DNA from: Eshraghiella sp964414835
GTDB lineage: Bacteria > Bacillota > Clostridia > Lachnospirales > Lachnospiraceae
Assembly: GCA_964414835.1 (NCBI GenBank)
Contig: CAYPWY010000013.1
Location: 1 to 49,623, forward strand
Length of the DNA stretch: 49,623 nt
Direction of reading: 5' to 3'
The number at the start of each line of letters is the position of its first letter. Positions within the stretch are counted from its first letter, which is position 1. The notes below the pieces were generated by a model that searched no databases, was not told the origin of the DNA, and saw only the letters and a program-made list of their open reading frames with translations. The translations under genes were made by a program, and so were the position numbers. Shown here piece by piece: positions 42,207 to 49,623 of this stretch.

Positions 42207-42650
42207 ATGGATACTATCGTATGGGTATGGCTTGGTTTACTTGTTGCGTTCATAATATTTGAGCTTGTCACCACCAGTCTTACCACTATATGGTTTGCCG
42301 GAGGAGCGTTGGTAGCTTTCATTATGGCAATGTTTAAGGCTCCGATGTGGTCGCAGATTTTGGCATTTTTTGTTGTGTCAGTGGTGCTGCTGATTTTTAC
42401 AAGACCGGTGCTTACCAAGGTCATGAAGATTGGCGATGCCAAAACCAATGTTGACAGTCTTGTAGGACAGAAAGCGCGTGTTATTGTTGGTATCAATAAT
42501 AATGAGTCAATCGGTTATGCCGTTATCGGAGGACAGGAATGGACAGCGAGAGCTGAGAACGATGATGATATTATTCCGGAGAATACGATTGTGGAAGTAG
42601 TAGGCGTGTCCGGTGTGAAGCTGATTGTAAGGAGAATAGGCAATCAGTAA
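42207..42650 (+). CDS. NfeD family membrane protein
   Basis: This 147-residue protein has two or three hydrophobic helices at about 5-70 (IVWVWLGLLVAFIIFELVTT, then AGGALVAFIMAMF and ILAFFVVSVVLLIF). A C-terminal OB-fold domain of the NfeD type follows (about 85-145, SLVGQKARVIVGI... ENTIVEVVGVSGVKLIV). NfeD proteins pair with SPFH/stomatin proteins at the membrane, and such a gene follows 28 bases later. The ATG at 42207 has GGGAGGTG upstream. The exact role is unknown; membrane microdomain organisation is proposed for the pair. Confidence 0.9.
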   Translation: MDTIVWVWLGLLVAFIIFELVTTSLTTIWFAGGALVAFIMAMFKAPMWSQILAFFVVSVVLLIFTRPVLTKVMKIGDAKTNVDSLVGQKARVIVGINNNESIGYAVIGGQEWTARAENDDDIIPENTIVEVVGVSGVKLIVRRIGNQ

Positions 42651-42678
42651 TAATATAATAAAGGAAAGGTGGATAATT

Positions 42679-43638
42679 ATGATTTTAGCAGATATTCCGG
42701 TTGGAGGAGCAGTTGCAGTTGCAATAGTTGTAATAATAATTCTTATAATAATCGTATCATGTATCAAGATTGTTCCGCAGGCATATGCGGGTATTCTTGA
42801 AAGGCTGGGGGCTTATAAAGCTACATGGTCCGTAGGTCTTCATTTCAAAGCGCCCTTCATTGATAAAATGACAAGGAGAATAAGCCTTAAAGAGCAGGTT
42901 GTAGATTTTGCACCGCAGCCGGTTATAACCAAGGATAATGTTACCATGAGAATTGACACTGTTATTTATTTTCAGATAACTGACCCTAAGCTTTATGCAT
43001 ATGGTGTTGAAAATCCTATTATGGCAATTGAAAACCTTACGGCAACAACACTCCGTAACATTATAGGTGAGCTTGAACTTGACCAGACGCTTACTTCAAG
43101 AGAGATAATTAATACAAAGATGCGTGTTTCACTTGACCAGGCAACAGACCCTTGGGGAATCAAAGTGAACCGTGTGGAATTGAAAAATATTATACCGCCT
43201 GCAGAAATCCAAAATGCAATGGAACGTCAGATGAAAGCAGAGCGTGAGCGCCGTGAGGCAGTTACAAGAGCTGAGGGTGAGAAGAAGGCAAGCATAACGG
43301 TTGCAGAAGGTAAAAAGCAGTCGGCCATACTTGAGGCAGAGGCGGAAAAGGAAGCAGCAATTCTTCGAGCAGAGGCGAAGAAGGAAGCCACTATTCGTGA
43401 AGCAGAAGGTCAGGCAGAGGCAATCAAGGCAGTTCAGATGGCTAATGCAGAAGGTATCAGATATATCAAAGAGGCAGGTGCCGACGAAGCAGTTATCACT
43501 CTTAAGAGTTTAGAGGCATTTGCAAAGGCTGCGGACGGCAAAGCCACTAAGATTATCATTCCTTCCGAGATACAGGGTATAGCAGGACTTACAAAGTCCA
43601 TTGTGGAGGTAGCCAAGAGCGACAACAATCAGCAGTAG
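42679..43638 (+). CDS. SPFH/stomatin-like membrane protein (QmcA type)
   Basis: This 319-residue protein has one N-terminal membrane helix (about 8-30) and an SPFH/Band 7 domain (about 33-190), including VPQAYAGILERLGAYK and WGIKVNRVELKNI. A long charged helix rich in Ala, Glu and Lys (about 190-260) is predicted to form a coiled coil. Proteins of this type oligomerise in membrane microdomains and often associate with proteases such as FtsH. It forms a pair with the NfeD gene just upstream. AAGGAAAGG precedes the ATG. Confidence 0.93.
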   Translation: MILADIPVGGAVAVAIVVIIILIIIVSCIKIVPQAYAGILERLGAYKATWSVGLHFKAPFIDKMTRRISLKEQVVDFAPQPVITKDNVTMRIDTVIYFQITDPKLYAYGVENPIMAIENLTATTLRNIIGELELDQTLTSREIINTKMRVSLDQATDPWGIKVNRVELKNIIPPAEIQNAMERQMKAERERREAVTRAEGEKKASITVAEGKKQSAILEAEAEKEAAILRAEAKKEATIREAEGQAEAIKAVQMANAEGIRYIKEAGADEAVITLKSLEAFAKAADGKATKIIIPSEIQGIAGLTKSIVEVAKSDNNQQ

Positions 43639-43644
43639 AAAAAA

Positions 43645-43727
43645 GGGCATCCATAATGAACTCCCCCAAAAGCCTGATTAAATCTAAGGCTTGGGAGGTC
43701 GGTTCAAGCCGGATGCCCATAATTTTT
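43645..43727 (+). ncRNA. Structured RNA element, multi-helix with U-tract, unknown
   Basis: GGGCATCC (43645-43652) pairs perfectly with GGATGCCC (43711-43718), followed shortly by TTTTT. Inside, CTCCC (43661-43665) pairs with GGGAG (43693-43697), and AAGCCT (43670-43675) with AGGCTT (43687-43692), with a GATTAAATC hairpin in the loop. A weaker GG-TTCAAG-CC stem completes a three-way junction. AAGCC at 43706-43710 could compete for the same GGCTT. It may simply be an elaborate terminator of the SPFH gene or a regulatory RNA. It is not a tRNA. Confidence 0.5.
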
Positions 43728-43734
43728 GTACCGA

Positions 43735-43806
43735 TGCATAAATATTCATAGTATTTGCATAAAAAGTCAAAAAGCTCTTGACAAACGTTATTTTATGAGG
43801 TATCTT
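43735..43806 (+). promoter_or_regulatory. argF promoter with two candidate ARG boxes
   Basis: TGCATAAATATTCA (43735-43748) and TGCATAAAAAGTCA (43756-43769) each match the Gram-positive ARG box core TGAATAAAAATTCA at 12 of 14 positions. They are 21 bases apart, two helical turns, as expected for ArgR hexamer binding. TTGACA (43778-43783), 17 bases and TATCTT (43801-43806) follow as the promoter. Control of argF by arginine through ArgR is the natural inference. The leader after it contains AT-rich palindromes only. Confidence 0.65.
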
Positions 43807-43900
43807 GTAACATATAATAAAATATTTTATGTAAGATGTTTTATAAAACATAGTATTTGATTGACAGATTGATGGATTTTACATGGAAAGAGGTGCGCAT

Positions 43901-44896
43901 ATGAATTTGAAAGGAAGAAATTTTTTGACGCTTAAGGATTTTACGCCTGACGAAATACTCTATATGGTTGACCTTGCGGCGGAACTTAAGGATAAAAAGA
44001 AAAAGGGCATACTGACTACTGATATGTTTGCAGGTAAGAATATCGCGCTTATTTTTGAAAAGACCAGTACCAGAACAAGATGCTCATTTGAGGTAGCAGC
44101 TCATGATTTGGGAATGGGAACTACATATCTTGACCCGTCAGGCTCACAGATAGGCAAGAAAGAAAGCATTGCCGATACTGCCAGGGTTCTTGGCAGAATG
44201 TATGACGGAATCGAGTACAGAGGATTTGAGCAGGAGATAGTGGAAGAGCTTGCCCGGTATGCCGGGGTTCCTGTATGGAACGGACTGACCAACGAATATC
44301 ATCCTACACAGATGCTTGCAGATGTTCTTACAATCAAGGAAAAATTAGGACACATCAAAGGCGTTAAGCTGACCTATATGGGAGATGCAAGATATAATAT
44401 GGGCAATTCCCTGATGATTGTCAGCGCCAAGCTTGGAATGCATTTTACGGCATGTACTTCCAAGGAATATTTCCCTGACCAAGAGCTTGTAAGGGAATGT
44501 GAAGCTATTGCGGCAGAAACAGGCGGAACCATAACACTGACCGAAGATGTGGAGGCGGGAACAAAGGGCGCCGATGTCATTTACACAGATGTGTGGGTGT
44601 CAATGGGTGAGCCTGATGAGGTATGGGCAGAGAGAATTAAAGCGCTTTCTCCGTATCAGGTCAACAAAAAGGTTATGGATAATGCAGGAAATCAGGCAAT
44701 ATTTATGCACTGTCTGCCGGCATTTCACGATTTGAAAACCAAGATAGGCAAACAGGTTCAGGAAAAATTCGGACTTAGTGAGCTTGAAGTTACTGATGAG
44801 GTTTTTGAGTCTCCGCAATCGGTAGTTTTTGACGAGGCAGAAAACAGAATGCATACAATTAAAGCTGTGATGGTTGCAACCTTGGGCAATTTATAG
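43901..44896 (+). CDS. argF: Ornithine carbamoyltransferase
   Basis: This 331-residue enzyme makes citrulline from ornithine and carbamoyl phosphate. The carbamoyl-phosphate site is STRTR at residues 56-60. The ornithine-side signatures NGLTNEYHPTQMLAD, DVWVSMGEP and MHCLPAF are present. The length and the absence of aspartate-transcarbamoylase sequences fit OTC. The ATG at 43901 follows AGAGGTG by five bases; an ATG 18 bases earlier has no site. Candidate ARG boxes upstream indicate a biosynthetic role rather than arginine breakdown. It stands alone; no other arg genes adjoin it. Confidence 0.96.
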   Translation: MNLKGRNFLTLKDFTPDEILYMVDLAAELKDKKKKGILTTDMFAGKNIALIFEKTSTRTRCSFEVAAHDLGMGTTYLDPSGSQIGKKESIADTARVLGRMYDGIEYRGFEQEIVEELARYAGVPVWNGLTNEYHPTQMLADVLTIKEKLGHIKGVKLTYMGDARYNMGNSLMIVSAKLGMHFTACTSKEYFPDQELVRECEAIAAETGGTITLTEDVEAGTKGADVIYTDVWVSMGEPDEVWAERIKALSPYQVNKKVMDNAGNQAIFMHCLPAFHDLKTKIGKQVQEKFGLSELEVTDEVFESPQSVVFDEAENRMHTIKAVMVATLGNL

Positions 44897-44941
44897 TATT
44901 ATTACGGGGTAGACTTTTGGATGAACAGGAAGGTGCCTCGT

Positions 44942-45232
44942 ATGTTTGCAACAGAGAATAAATTACATAAAGTAATAAGAATAACGATAGATATTCTGAA
45001 TTTGGTGCTGGGAATCGGCGTTGTTGTGCTTGCAGTTATGGCATTTATCAATACTGCCGATAATAAGTGGATGTTTCCGCTGATTTTTTTGATGGGCGGA
45101 GTTATGAATCTGCTTGCCGGCATCAAATTTTTTATGACGGACAGGAAAACCGGCGGCATAGCATCGGTGGTGACGGCAGTTGTGCTTGTGGTTATAAGCG
45201 TCGTAAGCTATATGGCAATCGGAGGCAGATAG
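44942..45232 (+). CDS. Small membrane protein of unknown function
   Basis: This 96-residue protein has three hydrophobic segments: about 12-37 (IDILNLVLGIGVVVLAVMAF), 44-64 (FPLIFLMGGVMNLLAGIKFF) and 72-92. These are joined by short charged loops. It resembles small uncharacterised membrane proteins seen before birA in Lachnospiraceae; I know no function. The ATG at 44942 is preferred for the GGAAGGTG six bases upstream, but an ATG at 44921 is possible. Its stop lies one base before the birA start. Confidence 0.75.
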   Translation: MFATENKLHKVIRITIDILNLVLGIGVVVLAVMAFINTADNKWMFPLIFLMGGVMNLLAGIKFFMTDRKTGGIASVVTAVVLVVISVVSYMAIGGR

Positions 45233-45233
45233 G

Positions 45234-46214
45234 ATGAGAGATAAGGTGCTTTCGGTGCTTAAGGAAAAAGCCGATTATGTTTCCGGACAAGAACTTAGTG
45301 ACAGCCTTGGAGTATCCAGAACGGCAGTCTGGAAAGCCATCAATGCACTTAAGGAAACGGGGTATGAGATTGAGTCTGTGCGCAACAGAGGTTACAGGCT
45401 TATATCAAGTCCTGACGTATTGCTTTCCGATGAAATAAAAAGCCTGCTTGACACAGAATGGTTTGGAAATTCCATATTGTATTTTGACAGGATAGATTCT
45501 ACCAACAACGAGATTAAAAGGCAGGCGGAAAGCGGCGCAGCGGAAGGAACTCTGGCAATAGCGGAATTTCAGAGTGCAGGCAGAGGAAGGCGTGGAAGAA
45601 CATGGGAGTCGCCTTCAGGAAGTGGAATATGGATGTCTTTTCTCATTAAGCCGGACATAAGCCCTGACAGGGCATCAATGATAACCCTTGTTGCAGCCAT
45701 GGCATGCGCTTCTGCCATCAGGGAAGAGCTTGGACTTGAAGCCCTGATAAAATGGCCTAATGATATAGTGATTAATAAAAAGAAAGCAACAGGTATTCTG
45801 ACGGAGATGAGTGCCGAGATGGAAACCATCAATTACGTGGTTATCGGAATAGGCATCAATGCCAATATGACTGAATTTCCCAAGGATATACGGGCGACGG
45901 CAACATCACTTGCCATTGAGTGCGGACATGTGGTTGTGCGAAGCCAAATTGTGGCGGCGTTTGGTAAACATTTTGAAAGGTACTACAAAATATTTATCAA
46001 GGATAAAAGCCTTGCAGGACTTAAGGAAGAATACGAGTCCATGCTTGTCAATAAAGGTGCGGATGTTGTTATAGTAAGCGGGGACGGGGAAATCCCCAGA
46101 AAAGCCATTGGCATCAATGAATTAGGGGAACTTGTTGTGGAGGATGAGGCACATAATATTGAAACTGTCAGAGCCGGTGAGGTTTCTGTCAGGGGAGTAT
46201 ACGGTTATGCTTAA
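45234..46214 (+). CDS. birA: Biotin ligase/biotin operon repressor
   Basis: This 326-residue bifunctional protein has an N-terminal winged helix (about 1-65, LSDSLGVSRTAVWKAINALK) that binds the biotin operator. The biotin-protein ligase domain has the ATP/biotin loop GRGRRGRTWESPSGSGIW and the KWPNDIVINKKKATGILTE stretch. A small C-terminal SH3-like domain completes it. It attaches biotin to carboxylases and represses biotin genes when idle. No biotin genes lie nearby. The ATG follows the preceding stop by one base. Confidence 0.95.
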   Translation: MRDKVLSVLKEKADYVSGQELSDSLGVSRTAVWKAINALKETGYEIESVRNRGYRLISSPDVLLSDEIKSLLDTEWFGNSILYFDRIDSTNNEIKRQAESGAAEGTLAIAEFQSAGRGRRGRTWESPSGSGIWMSFLIKPDISPDRASMITLVAAMACASAIREELGLEALIKWPNDIVINKKKATGILTEMSAEMETINYVVIGIGINANMTEFPKDIRATATSLAIECGHVVVRSQIVAAFGKHFERYYKIFIKDKSLAGLKEEYESMLVNKGADVVIVSGDGEIPRKAIGINELGELVVEDEAHNIETVRAGEVSVRGVYGYA

Positions 46215-46243
46215 ATGTAATTGTGCCATATATGGAGAAAAGT

Positions 46244-46588
46244 ATGGAGAAAAATAATCAGGTGCTTTGTGCGGCAAGCGCATATGACAGAAAATTTTAT
46301 TTGGATGAAGCCTTTGAAGGACTTCCGGGGCGTATTAAGGACGAGCTGAAAATCATGACAGTTCTTTTTACGGAGGACGTAGGCGGAATACTTATCATGG
46401 AATTTGACGAAGGCGGTACGCTTCTTCTGAAAACAGAGGCCGACGAGGGAGACTTGCTTTATGACGAGATAGGTGCGGCACTTAAGGTCAGAAGCCTGCA
46501 GAGGGACAAAGAAGAATTTTTTGAAGCCCTTGAGATGTATTACAGGGTGTTTATCCTTGGAGAAAAAATACCGGAGAGTGAAAAGTGA
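46244..46588 (+). CDS. Small conserved protein of unknown function (DUF6145-like)
   Basis: This 114-residue acidic cytosolic protein has no membrane segment. Conserved-looking parts are VLCAASAYDRKFYLDEAFEGLP, given here only in outline, LFTEDVGGILIMEF and EADEGDLLYDEIGA. It resembles a small family found in Lachnospiraceae next to birA and dusB, which I recall as DUF6145; the assignment is from memory. The ATG at 46244 follows GGAGA by five bases. The stop overlaps the dusB start (TGATG), so it is cotranslated with it. Confidence 0.7.
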   Translation: MEKNNQVLCAASAYDRKFYLDEAFEGLPGRIKDELKIMTVLFTEDVGGILIMEFDEGGTLLLKTEADEGDLLYDEIGAALKVRSLQRDKEEFFEALEMYYRVFILGEKIPESEK

Positions 46589-47550
46589 TGCAGATAGGCG
46601 GCATTACGCTTGACAATAATGTTATGCTGGCACCTATGGCAGGTGTTACGGATTTGTCTTTCAGACTGCTTTGTAAGGAGCAGGGCTGCGGATATATGAT
46701 TAGCGAGATGGTCAGTGCCAAGGCGGTGCTGTACAATAACAAAAATACGGATGTTCTTCTTAAAACAATACCCAAAGAAGCTCCGGCTGCCCTTCAGCTT
46801 TTTGGCTCGGACCCTGAAATCATGGCAAATATGGCTGTAAGGCTTCAGGACAGGGGATTTGCGGCATTTGATATAAATATGGGATGTCCGGTTCCCAAAA
46901 TCGTCAATAACGGTGAAGGCTCTGCGCTTATGAAAAATCCTCTGCTGGCAGGGCAGATTGTCGAAAGGATGACATCAAAAACCAACTGTCCTGTCACTGT
47001 GAAATTCCGTAAGGGCTTTGATGATGATAATGTTAATGCGGTGGAATTTGCACATATTATGGAAGAAAGCGGCGCAGCGGCTGTTACCGTCCACGGAAGA
47101 ACAAGAGAGCAGTACTATTCCGGGAAAGCGGACTGGGATATAATAGGGAAGGTTAAAGAGCGTGTGTCGATTCCGGTTTTTGGCAACGGAGATATTTTTT
47201 CTGCTCAGGATGCAGTGGATATGATGGCACAAACCGGCTGTGACGGTGTAGCTGTGGCAAGAGGAGCCAAGGGTAATCCTTGGATATTCAGAGAAATTGC
47301 GGCGGCGCTTAAGGGCGAAAAGCCTCCCGAAAGACCGTCCATGGAGGAAATTAAAGAAACCATAAAGCGTCAGGCCCGATATATGCTTGAGTATAAGCCG
47401 GAGTATATAGCGGTGCGTGAGATGAGGAAGCATGTATCATGGTACACGACAGGTCTTCATAATTGCTCGGCGTTGCGGGCGGAGGTCAACTCTACGGAAA
47501 GCTTTGCAGAGCTATTTGCGCTGTTGGACAAAAGAATGATTGACAAATGA
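46588..47550 (+). CDS. dusB: tRNA-dihydrouridine synthase (DusB)
   Basis: This 320-residue flavoenzyme reduces uridines in the tRNA D-loop. The TIM barrel starts VMLAPMAGVTDLSFR and contains the catalytic cysteine in DINMGCPVPKIV. FMN- and RNA-contacting parts are VTVHGRTREQYYSG, VFGNGDI and GVAVARGAKGNPWIF, and the C-terminal helical domain is complete. The ATG overlaps the previous stop by one base. The order small protein, dusB, greA, lysS is a common Firmicute grouping of translation genes. Confidence 0.95.
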   Translation: MQIGGITLDNNVMLAPMAGVTDLSFRLLCKEQGCGYMISEMVSAKAVLYNNKNTDVLLKTIPKEAPAALQLFGSDPEIMANMAVRLQDRGFAAFDINMGCPVPKIVNNGEGSALMKNPLLAGQIVERMTSKTNCPVTVKFRKGFDDDNVNAVEFAHIMEESGAAAVTVHGRTREQYYSGKADWDIIGKVKERVSIPVFGNGDIFSAQDAVDMMAQTGCDGVAVARGAKGNPWIFREIAAALKGEKPPERPSMEEIKETIKRQARYMLEYKPEYIAVREMRKHVSWYTTGLHNCSALRAEVNSTESFAELFALLDKRMIDK

Positions 47551-47611
47551 TTTCATATTATTTTATTATATAAGGTAGACAAATTTTTTATAAAAGAAAG
47601 GTGTATGTGAA

Positions 47612-48088
47612 ATGGCTGAAAAAAAGAATTTGATGACTTACGAAGGTCTTAAGAAGCTCGAAGATGAACTTCAGGAATTAAAAGTCGTTAAACGTAAAGA
47701 GGTTGCCCAGAAAATTAAGGAAGCAAGAGAGCAGGGCGATTTATCAGAGAACGCCGAGTATGATGCTGCCAAAGATGAGCAGAGGGATATAGAGGCAAGA
47801 ATTGAGGAGATTGAAAAAATTCTTAAGAATGCCGAGGTTGCAGATGATAATTCCAAGTCCGGAACTATCAATCTTGGATGTACTGTCAAGGTTCTTGACA
47901 CAGAGTATGACGAGGAGTTGGAATTTAAGCTTGTTGGTTCAACAGAGGCTAAAAGCCTTGAAAACAAGATTTCTAATGAATCGCCTATCGGAAAAGTTAT
48001 GATTGGCAAGAAAGCAGGGGATGAGTTTGAGGTTGAGACACCTGCGGGAATGGTAAAATATAAAATACTTGATGTGAGCAGAAACTAA
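47612..48088 (+). CDS. greA: Transcription elongation factor GreA
   Basis: This 158-residue protein rescues stalled RNA polymerase by stimulating transcript cleavage. The N-terminal coiled coil (about 1-78) carries the acidic tip region DLSENAEYDAAKDEQ. The C-terminal FKBP-like domain has NLGCTVKVLD and ESPIGKVMIGKKAGDE. The length is standard. It lies 62 bases after dusB; AAAGAAAGG precedes the ATG. It is followed by lysS after 22 bases. Confidence 0.97.
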   Translation: MAEKKNLMTYEGLKKLEDELQELKVVKRKEVAQKIKEAREQGDLSENAEYDAAKDEQRDIEARIEEIEKILKNAEVADDNSKSGTINLGCTVKVLDTEYDEELEFKLVGSTEAKSLENKISNESPIGKVMIGKKAGDEFEVETPAGMVKYKILDVSRN

Positions 48089-48110
48089 AGCGTGAAAGGT
48101 TGTGAATACA

Positions 48111-49601
48111 GTGGCCGGAGATAATAACGGACAGCAGGTGCAGGACACAAATGCACTGATTCAGGTGAGAAAAGACAAATTAAAGGATTTGGTGGAGAGA
48201 GGCAAAAATCCTTTTGAAATAACCAAATTTGATGTGACTAACCACACACAGGAAATCAAGGATAATTTTGAACGGTTTAATGACAAAGATGTTGTGGTTG
48301 CCGGAAGACTTATGTCCAAGCGTGTAATGGGTAAGGCATCCTTTTGTAATGTTATGGATTTAAAGGGCAATATCCAGTCATATGTTGCCAGAGACTGCAT
48401 AGGCGAAGAAGAATATGCTGATTTTAAGAAGCTTGATATTGGAGATATTGTAGGCATTGCAGGAAAGGTATTTCAGACCAAGACAGGTGAAATCTCAATC
48501 CATGCGGAGAGTGTTACTCTTTTATCCAAGAGCTTACAGATACTTCCTGAGAAATTCCATGGTCTTACCAACACCGATTTAAGATACCGTCAGAGGTATG
48601 TTGACCTTATTATGAATCCTGATGTCAAGGATACATTTGTTAAACGTTCCAAGATTATATCTTCTATTCGTAAATACCTTGATGAGCAGGGATTTATGGA
48701 GGTTGAAACCCCTATGCTTGTAGCTAATGCAGGCGGCGCAGCGGCAAGACCTTTTGAGACGCATTTCAATGCACTTGATGAGGACATCAAGCTTCGTATA
48801 TCTCTTGAGCTTTATCTCAAGAGACTTATCGTGGGCGGTCTTGAAAAGGTATATGAGATTGGAAGAGTATTCCGTAATGAGGGACTTGACACAAGACACA
48901 ACCCTGAGTTTACGCTTATGGAGTTATATCAGGCATTCACTGATTATCACGGAATGATGGATTTGACGGAAAATCTTTACAGACATGTGGCTCAGGAGGT
49001 TCTCGGAACTACCCAAATCACATACAACGGAATAGAGATGGATTTAGGGAAACCTTTTGAGAGAATTACAATGGTTGATGCCGTTAAGAAATATTCAGGA
49101 GTTGATTTCAACGAAATCAAGACACTTGATGAAGCCAGAGCTGCTGCCAGGGAGAAGAATGTAGAGTATGAGGAAATTCACAAGAAAGGCGATATACTTA
49201 ATCTTTTCTTTGAGCAGTTTGTTGAGGAACACCTTATACAGCCTACATTTGTTATGGACCATCCGGTTGAGATTTCACCTCTTACTAAGAAAAAACCGGA
49301 CAATCCTGAATATGTGGAGCGTTTCGAGTTCTTCATGAATGGCTGGGAGATGGCTAATGCATATTCAGAGCTTAACGACCCAATCGACCAGAGGGCGCGT
49401 TTTGCTGCACAGGAGGAGCTTTTCGCAGCCGGCAACGAGGAAGCCAACCACACTGACGAAGATTTCCTCAATGCACTTGAGATAGGTATGCCACCTACAG
49501 GGGGCATCGGCTTCGGCATCGACAGAATGGTAATGCTTCTGACCGATTCGGCTGCAATCAGGGATGTTCTGCTGTTCCCGACGATGCGTCAACTCGATTA
49601 A
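48111..49601 (+). CDS. lysS: Lysyl-tRNA synthetase (class II)
   Basis: This 496-residue enzyme attaches lysine to tRNA-Lys. It has an OB-fold anticodon domain (about 50-150, VVAGRLMSKRVMGKASF) and the class II core. Motif 1 is around FMEVETPML, motif 2 is FRNEGLDTRHNPEFT and motif 3 is GIGFGIDRMVMLL. The start is uncertain. GTG at 48111 is 11 bases from AAAGG, while GTG at 48102 is only two bases from it; I prefer 48111, which shortens the protein by three residues. The C-terminus ends in the usual LFPTMRQ. The last 22 bases of the window hold nothing recognisable. Confidence 0.95.
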   Translation: MAGDNNGQQVQDTNALIQVRKDKLKDLVERGKNPFEITKFDVTNHTQEIKDNFERFNDKDVVVAGRLMSKRVMGKASFCNVMDLKGNIQSYVARDCIGEEEYADFKKLDIGDIVGIAGKVFQTKTGEISIHAESVTLLSKSLQILPEKFHGLTNTDLRYRQRYVDLIMNPDVKDTFVKRSKIISSIRKYLDEQGFMEVETPMLVANAGGAAARPFETHFNALDEDIKLRISLELYLKRLIVGGLEKVYEIGRVFRNEGLDTRHNPEFTLMELYQAFTDYHGMMDLTENLYRHVAQEVLGTTQITYNGIEMDLGKPFERITMVDAVKKYSGVDFNEIKTLDEARAAAREKNVEYEEIHKKGDILNLFFEQFVEEHLIQPTFVMDHPVEISPLTKKKPDNPEYVERFEFFMNGWEMANAYSELNDPIDQRARFAAQEELFAAGNEEANHTDEDFLNALEIGMPPTGGIGFGIDRMVMLLTDSAAIRDVLLFPTMRQLD

Positions 49602-49623
49602 AAAAAGCCAGTAAAATCAAGGG

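Noticed and set aside
43645..43718. Possible tRNA or tRNA-like gene, because of a TTCAAGC stretch and a closed acceptor-like stem
   Set aside because: The closing stem has eight pairs, the T-arm does not form five proper pairs with a seven-base loop, and there is no D arm or anticodon loop of normal shape.
1..49623. Prophage, integrated plasmid or integrative element
   Set aside because: No integrase, transposase, terminase, relaxase or attachment-site duplication was found; the tRNA-Lys at the edge is followed by a terminator and ordinary genes.

Overview
The window looks like a chromosomal segment of an anaerobic Firmicute of the Lachnospiraceae (Clostridia). The base composition is moderately AT-rich, ribosome binding sites are strong GGAGG types, and low-GC-Gram-positive genes are present: HprK, an HPr/Crh-like protein, WhiA, RapZ, a SpoVB/MurJ-type flippase and a SleB-type hydrolase. 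The core gene order from ftsH to lysS is one I associate with this family. No rRNA, CRISPR array, transposase or prophage was seen. The left edge cuts a tRNA-Lys gene.

Layout. 1-92: tRNA-Lys 3' part and terminator. 228-6002: a PucR-type regulator, a complete polar amino-acid ABC importer, a cytidylate-kinase-like protein and a class III aminotransferase. 6240-8540: a second amino-acid ABC importer whose binding protein is circularly permuted (C-lobe before N-lobe). 8600-13510: an accessory-looking module with a LytTR response regulator, a small secreted protein, an anchored extracytoplasmic protein, two integral membrane proteins and an ABC ATPase. 13507-15215: a queuosine-salvage operon (candidate preQ1 riboswitch, radical-SAM queuine lyase, DUF165/YhhQ transporter) with a palindrome-rich block between riboswitch and gene. 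15304-17892: a gene remnant, two phosphatases and DegV. 18052-21770: a 1028-residue fusion of a PEP-synthase-like kinase with a class I amidotransferase, plus a HAD phosphatase. This resembles the Campylobacter phosphoramidate enzymes joined in one chain. 21818-25062, minus strand: pyrG and a flippase.

25290-35099 is a housekeeping block: ftsH, adenosine deaminase, uvrC, hprK, ROK glucokinase, murB, rapZ, whiA and a Crh-like HPr. It joins carbon-catabolite signalling (HprK and its Ser46 substrate) with cell-wall synthesis. The HPr-like protein has Glu at position 15, so it cannot be a PTS phosphocarrier. 35336-40633 holds dnaE, pfkA and an rRNA/tRNA methyltransferase gene. 40710-43638 holds a secreted SleB-like hydrolase and an NfeD/SPFH pair. 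43901-49601 holds argF (preceded by two candidate ARG boxes), a small membrane protein, birA, a small conserved protein, dusB, greA and lysS.

The strongest leads are the circularly permuted binding protein, the kinase-amidotransferase fusion with its HAD partner, the riboswitch/palindrome/queL arrangement, the LytTR-linked export module, and a structured RNA element at 43645-43727. All calls come from reading the sequence. No homology search, folding program or alignment was run.
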